In this document: piece by piece, positions 6,456 to 8,493 of the stretch
Layout: every line of letters starts with the position of its first letter
How positions within the stretch are numbered: the first letter of the stretch is position 1
Assembly (NCBI GenBank): GCA_027310325.1
Contig: DAIDBB010000144.1
Coordinates: 1-8,493, forward strand
Reading direction: 5' to 3'
Source: a bacterium
GTDB taxonomy: Bacteria; Desulfobacterota; GWC2-55-46
Length of the DNA stretch: 8,493 nucleotides
Translations under genes and position numbers: made by a program
The notes under the pieces: model-generated
What the model saw: the letters and a program-made list of their open reading frames with translations, nothing else
Told to the model about the DNA's origin: nothing
The model's database searches: none

Positions 6456-6944
6456 ATGCCGTCATTCGATGTCGTCTCAAAGGTCGATCTCCAGGAGGTG
6501 GACAACGCCGTCAACCAGGCGATAAAGGAAATACAACAGCGCTATGACTTCAAGGGCTCCAAGAGCGAGATAAAATGGGACAAGAAAGAAGAGGTGACGG
6601 TCATAGGCGACGATGACAACAAGCTTAAAAGCGTCGTCGACGTCCTCCAGACAAAGATGGTAAAGCGCGGGATATCCCTTAAGTCCCTCGATTACGGCAA
6701 GGTGGAAGTCGCCTCCGGGGACTTAAGAAGGCAGGCAATAAAGATAGTCCAGGGCATTTCAACGGAGAAGGCCAAGGAGATAACGAAGATAATAAAGGAG
6801 ATGAAGGTCAAGGTGCAGGCCCAGATACAGGAAGAGCAGATAAGGGTCACCGGCAAGAAGATAGACGACCTTCAGGAAGTGATACAGACCTTGAAGGGCA
6901 AGGACCTCGGCATAAACCTCCAGTACGTGAACATGCGGTCCTGA
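6456..6944 (+). CDS. yajQ: YajQ family protein (UPF0234, DUF520), candidate c-di-GMP/nucleotide-binding protein
   Basis: A 162-residue soluble protein with the full family layout of two tandem ferredoxin-like halves. It opens with MPSFDVVSKVDLQEVDNAVN, continues with EIQQRYDFKGSKSEI, and ends with DDLQEVIQTLKGKDLGINLQYVNMR, all hallmarks of YajQ. Xanthomonas and Pseudomonas homologues bind cyclic di-GMP and act with a transcription factor; E. coli YajQ has been shown to bind nucleotides or RNA. Which applies here cannot be read from sequence. A strong GGAGG (6441-6445) lies 10 bases before the ATG. It follows lolA by 37 bases and probably shares its transcript. A short hairpin, TGATAT/ATATCA (6942-6959), spans its stop codon but lacks a T tract, so I do not call it a terminator. 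Confidence 0.95.
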   Translation: MPSFDVVSKVDLQEVDNAVNQAIKEIQQRYDFKGSKSEIKWDKKEEVTVIGDDDNKLKSVVDVLQTKMVKRGISLKSLDYGKVEVASGDLRRQAIKIVQGISTEKAKEITKIIKEMKVKVQAQIQEEQIRVTGKKIDDLQEVIQTLKGKDLGINLQYVNMRS

Positions 6945-6974
6945 TATTCGCGCATATCACGTTTAAAAGAATCC

Positions 6975-7135
6975 TTTAACAGATTGCTGAAAAACCATGA
7001 ATTTGTTCAGGCTGCTCAAAAAGCTCCAGATGCGAGGAGTCGAGAAGCGAGGAATGAGGCGTACTTTGTCCGTACGCCGCAGTGACGAGCGACGAAGACA
7101 ACGAAGCAGATGGACTTTTTCAGCAGCCTGCTAAA
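6975..7135. repeat. Palindromic intergenic element with ~20-base terminal inverted repeats (MITE/REP-like)
   Basis: A 161-base non-coding unit. The ends 6975-6994 and 7116-7135 are inverted copies over 20 bases with three mismatches, all transitions; the core TGCTGAAAAA/TTTTTCAGCA (6985-6994/7116-7125) is perfect. A second arm at 7008-7033 pairs with 7106-7131 (22 matches, three mismatches, one bulge). A central hairpin has a perfect 7-base stem, GGCGTAC (7058-7064) and GTACGCC (7072-7078), with a 7-base loop. Between arms and hairpin are purine-rich stretches that do not pair. No clear target-site duplication is seen (only AATC at 6970-6973 and 7134-7137) and there is no reading frame. Elements with this GCTGCTGAAAAAG arm recur, as I recall, between genes of delta-proteobacteria and relatives, but I cannot confirm copy number here. 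Confidence 0.75.
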
Positions 7136-7140
7136 TCAAA

Positions 7141-8067
7141 GTGAGACATGACTGGATAGAGATAAGGGCAAAAGGGCCTTCCGAAAAAAAAGACGAAGCC
7201 GCCCTTAAGCTCGTTGAGGCCGGCTGCCCCGGCGTCCTCGAAGAGGATGCCTCCCCAATACTTGGAAAACTCATACCCCACAGCCTCGGACATGAAGTCG
7301 TCGAGGAAACTCCTTCGCCCGTTGCCTCTTGCAGGGCGTACCTAGACGCCAAATACTCCCCGAAGCTCGATAAGCTCGAAAAAGACCTCTTTAAGATCGG
7401 CTGGGAGATGTCTTCGTCCCCCTACAAGGAAGAGGACTGGTCCTTGAAGTGGAAGCGGGGCTTAAGGCCCATAGGGGTCTCTTACGGCGGGTCCTCGGTC
7501 ATCGTGAAGCCCACGTGGAAAAAGGTAAAAACCGCAAAGCGCGACGTAATAGTCGAGATAGACCCGGGCATGGCCTTCGGCACCGGAGGTCACCCTACGA
7601 CAAAGATGTGCCTCAAGGCCATATTAAAGATATTAAAGGAGAACGGCCGGACGGCTTCAATCGGCCTGCTCGACATAGGCACGGGGACCGGGGTACTTGC
7701 CATAGCGGCTAAAAAACTGAAGGTCAAAAAAGTCACGGCCGTAGACATTGACCCCGTGGCCATAAACGTCGCGCGAGCGAACGCCAGGCTTAACGGGGTC
7801 AAGATCTCGATAAGCGCTACACCGGTTGAAAGGCTTAAAGGCAGCTACCCGGCAGTAGCCTCGAACATACTCGCCAATGAGCTTACAAGGCTATCCGTTC
7901 ACATCGCCGCGCGCGTGGCCCGGAACGGCTTTCTGATACTCTCCGGGATATTGAAGGGCGAGGCCGAGGGCCTGAAGAAGACTTACGCGTCCCTTGGACT
8001 CAGGCACTTAAATACTTACTCATCAGGCGAATGGGCGGCCCTGGTCTTTAAGAAGGCCCAAAAATGA
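7141..8067 (+). CDS. prmA: Ribosomal protein L11 methyltransferase PrmA
   Basis: S-adenosylmethionine-dependent enzyme that trimethylates ribosomal protein L11. The 308-residue length is normal. An N-terminal L11-recognition domain (about 1-65, opening WIEIRAKG) and linker precede the class I methyltransferase domain. That domain shows the PrmA signature DPGMAFGTGGHPTT (141-154), motif I LLDIGTGTGVLAI (around 178-184), the acidic-loop motif AVDIDPVAINVARANA, and NILANEL in the catalytic region. The start is GTG at 7141. It is the only possible start, since TAA at 7132-7134 closes the frame upstream, and MRHDWIEI aligns with the usual PrmA N-terminus. No Shine-Dalgarno sequence precedes it: the upstream bases belong to the palindromic repeat ending at 7135. 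The stop overlaps the rsmE start as ATGA, indicating coupling. Confidence 0.96.
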   Translation: MRHDWIEIRAKGPSEKKDEAALKLVEAGCPGVLEEDASPILGKLIPHSLGHEVVEETPSPVASCRAYLDAKYSPKLDKLEKDLFKIGWEMSSSPYKEEDWSLKWKRGLRPIGVSYGGSSVIVKPTWKKVKTAKRDVIVEIDPGMAFGTGGHPTTKMCLKAILKILKENGRTASIGLLDIGTGTGVLAIAAKKLKVKKVTAVDIDPVAINVARANARLNGVKISISATPVERLKGSYPAVASNILANELTRLSVHIAARVARNGFLILSGILKGEAEGLKKTYASLGLRHLNTYSSGEWAALVFKKAQK

Positions 8068-8493
8068 GAAGATTTTTCGTAGCGGAGATAGACGAAGGCT
8101 CAAAGACAGTCCGCGTACGCGGCGAAGAGTTCATACACCTTAAGAAGGTGCTTAGGCTAAAGGCAGGCAGCCCCATAGCCGTCTTTAACGGCAGGGGGGT
8201 CGAGCTAACTGGCATTATCGAATCTATAGGGCCGGATTCCGCCTCCGTTAAAATAGAGGGCTCGTCCGTTGGCGAAAAGGAAAGCCCGGTCAGGATAATG
8301 CTTCTCCAGGGGCTCGTAAAAGGAGAAAAGCCCGAGCTTATCGTACAGAAGGCCACAGAGCTGGGTGTTGCAGAGGTCCATTTCTATTCCACTTCAAGGA
8401 CTGTCCCGGTCATAGGCGAGGAAAAGTCCGTGTATAAAATCTCAAGGCTCCGCAAGGTCGCGATAGAGTCCGCGAAGCAGTGCGGAAGGTCGG
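8064..8493 (+). CDS. rsmE: 16S rRNA (uracil-1498-N3)-methyltransferase RsmE, N-terminal part (cut by window edge)
   Basis: SPOUT-class methyltransferase that modifies U1498 of 16S rRNA. The visible 143 codons contain the N-terminal PUA-like domain (about 1-70: MRRFFVAEID, HLKKVLRLKAGSPIAVFNGRG). The SPOUT domain then begins with the family signature LLQGLVKGEKPELIVQKATELGV, followed by STSRTVP and KVAIESAKQCGR. The C-terminal knot and cofactor-binding residues lie beyond the right edge. The ATG overlaps the prmA TGA (ATGA), and AAGG (8053-8056) lies 7 bases upstream inside prmA. prmA-rsmE is a widespread gene pair, so the two ribosome-modifying enzymes are almost certainly co-expressed. Confidence 0.96.
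   Translation, partial: MRRFFVAEIDEGSKTVRVRGEEFIHLKKVLRLKAGSPIAVFNGRGVELTGIIESIGPDSASVKIEGSSVGEKESPVRIMLLQGLVKGEKPELIVQKATELGVAEVHFYSTSRTVPVIGEEKSVYKISRLRKVAIESAKQCGRS

Noticed and set aside
6942..6959. Hairpin TGATAT/ATATCA over the yajQ stop as a terminator
   Set aside because: The stem is short and AT-rich and no T run follows.
7131..7352. A 73-codon minus-strand open frame at the start of prmA
   Set aside because: It has no domain and overlaps the conserved N-terminus of prmA and the end of the repeat.

Overview
The window is a compact stretch of bacterial chromosome made almost entirely of housekeeping genes. A LolA lipoprotein chaperone shows that the cell has an outer membrane. Coding is GC-rich, with unusually heavy use of ATA for Ile and AGG for Arg. 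Gene content, the two-domain dCTP deaminase and a dispersed-looking palindromic repeat suggest an environmental Gram-negative of the Desulfobacterota (Deltaproteobacteria) or Nitrospirota type. That placement is inference; no rRNA or tRNA gene is present to fix it.

Left block, minus strand (about 1-1684): an operon read leftwards of a septum formation initiator (FtsB/DivIC-like, GTG start), a nitrilase-superfamily protein and the start of argS, which runs off the left edge. The nitrilase stop and argS start overlap as ATGA. The nitrilase-like protein keeps the catalytic Lys and Cys but has Gln where the general-base Glu is expected.

Divergent region (1685-1869): about 185 bases without a gene. 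It holds a good sigma70-type promoter for the rightward gene, a weak candidate for the leftward operon, and an imperfect palindrome between them.

Right block, plus strand (1870-8493): a small zinc-ribbon plus PilZ protein followed by a strong intrinsic terminator. Then come a two-domain dCTP deaminase (dUTP synthesis), the DNA translocase ftsK, lolA, yajQ, prmA (ribosomal protein L11 methyltransferase) and rsmE (16S rRNA U1498 methyltransferase, cut by the right edge). ftsK-lolA and prmA-rsmE are tightly coupled pairs.

Between yajQ and prmA lies a 161-base palindromic, MITE/REP-like element (6975-7135). It ends five bases before the GTG start of prmA, which has no visible Shine-Dalgarno sequence. 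I found no phage, CRISPR, toxin-antitoxin or defence genes. The points most worth checking are the Glu-to-Gln change in the nitrilase-like protein, the repeat at the prmA start, and the zinc-ribbon PilZ architecture.
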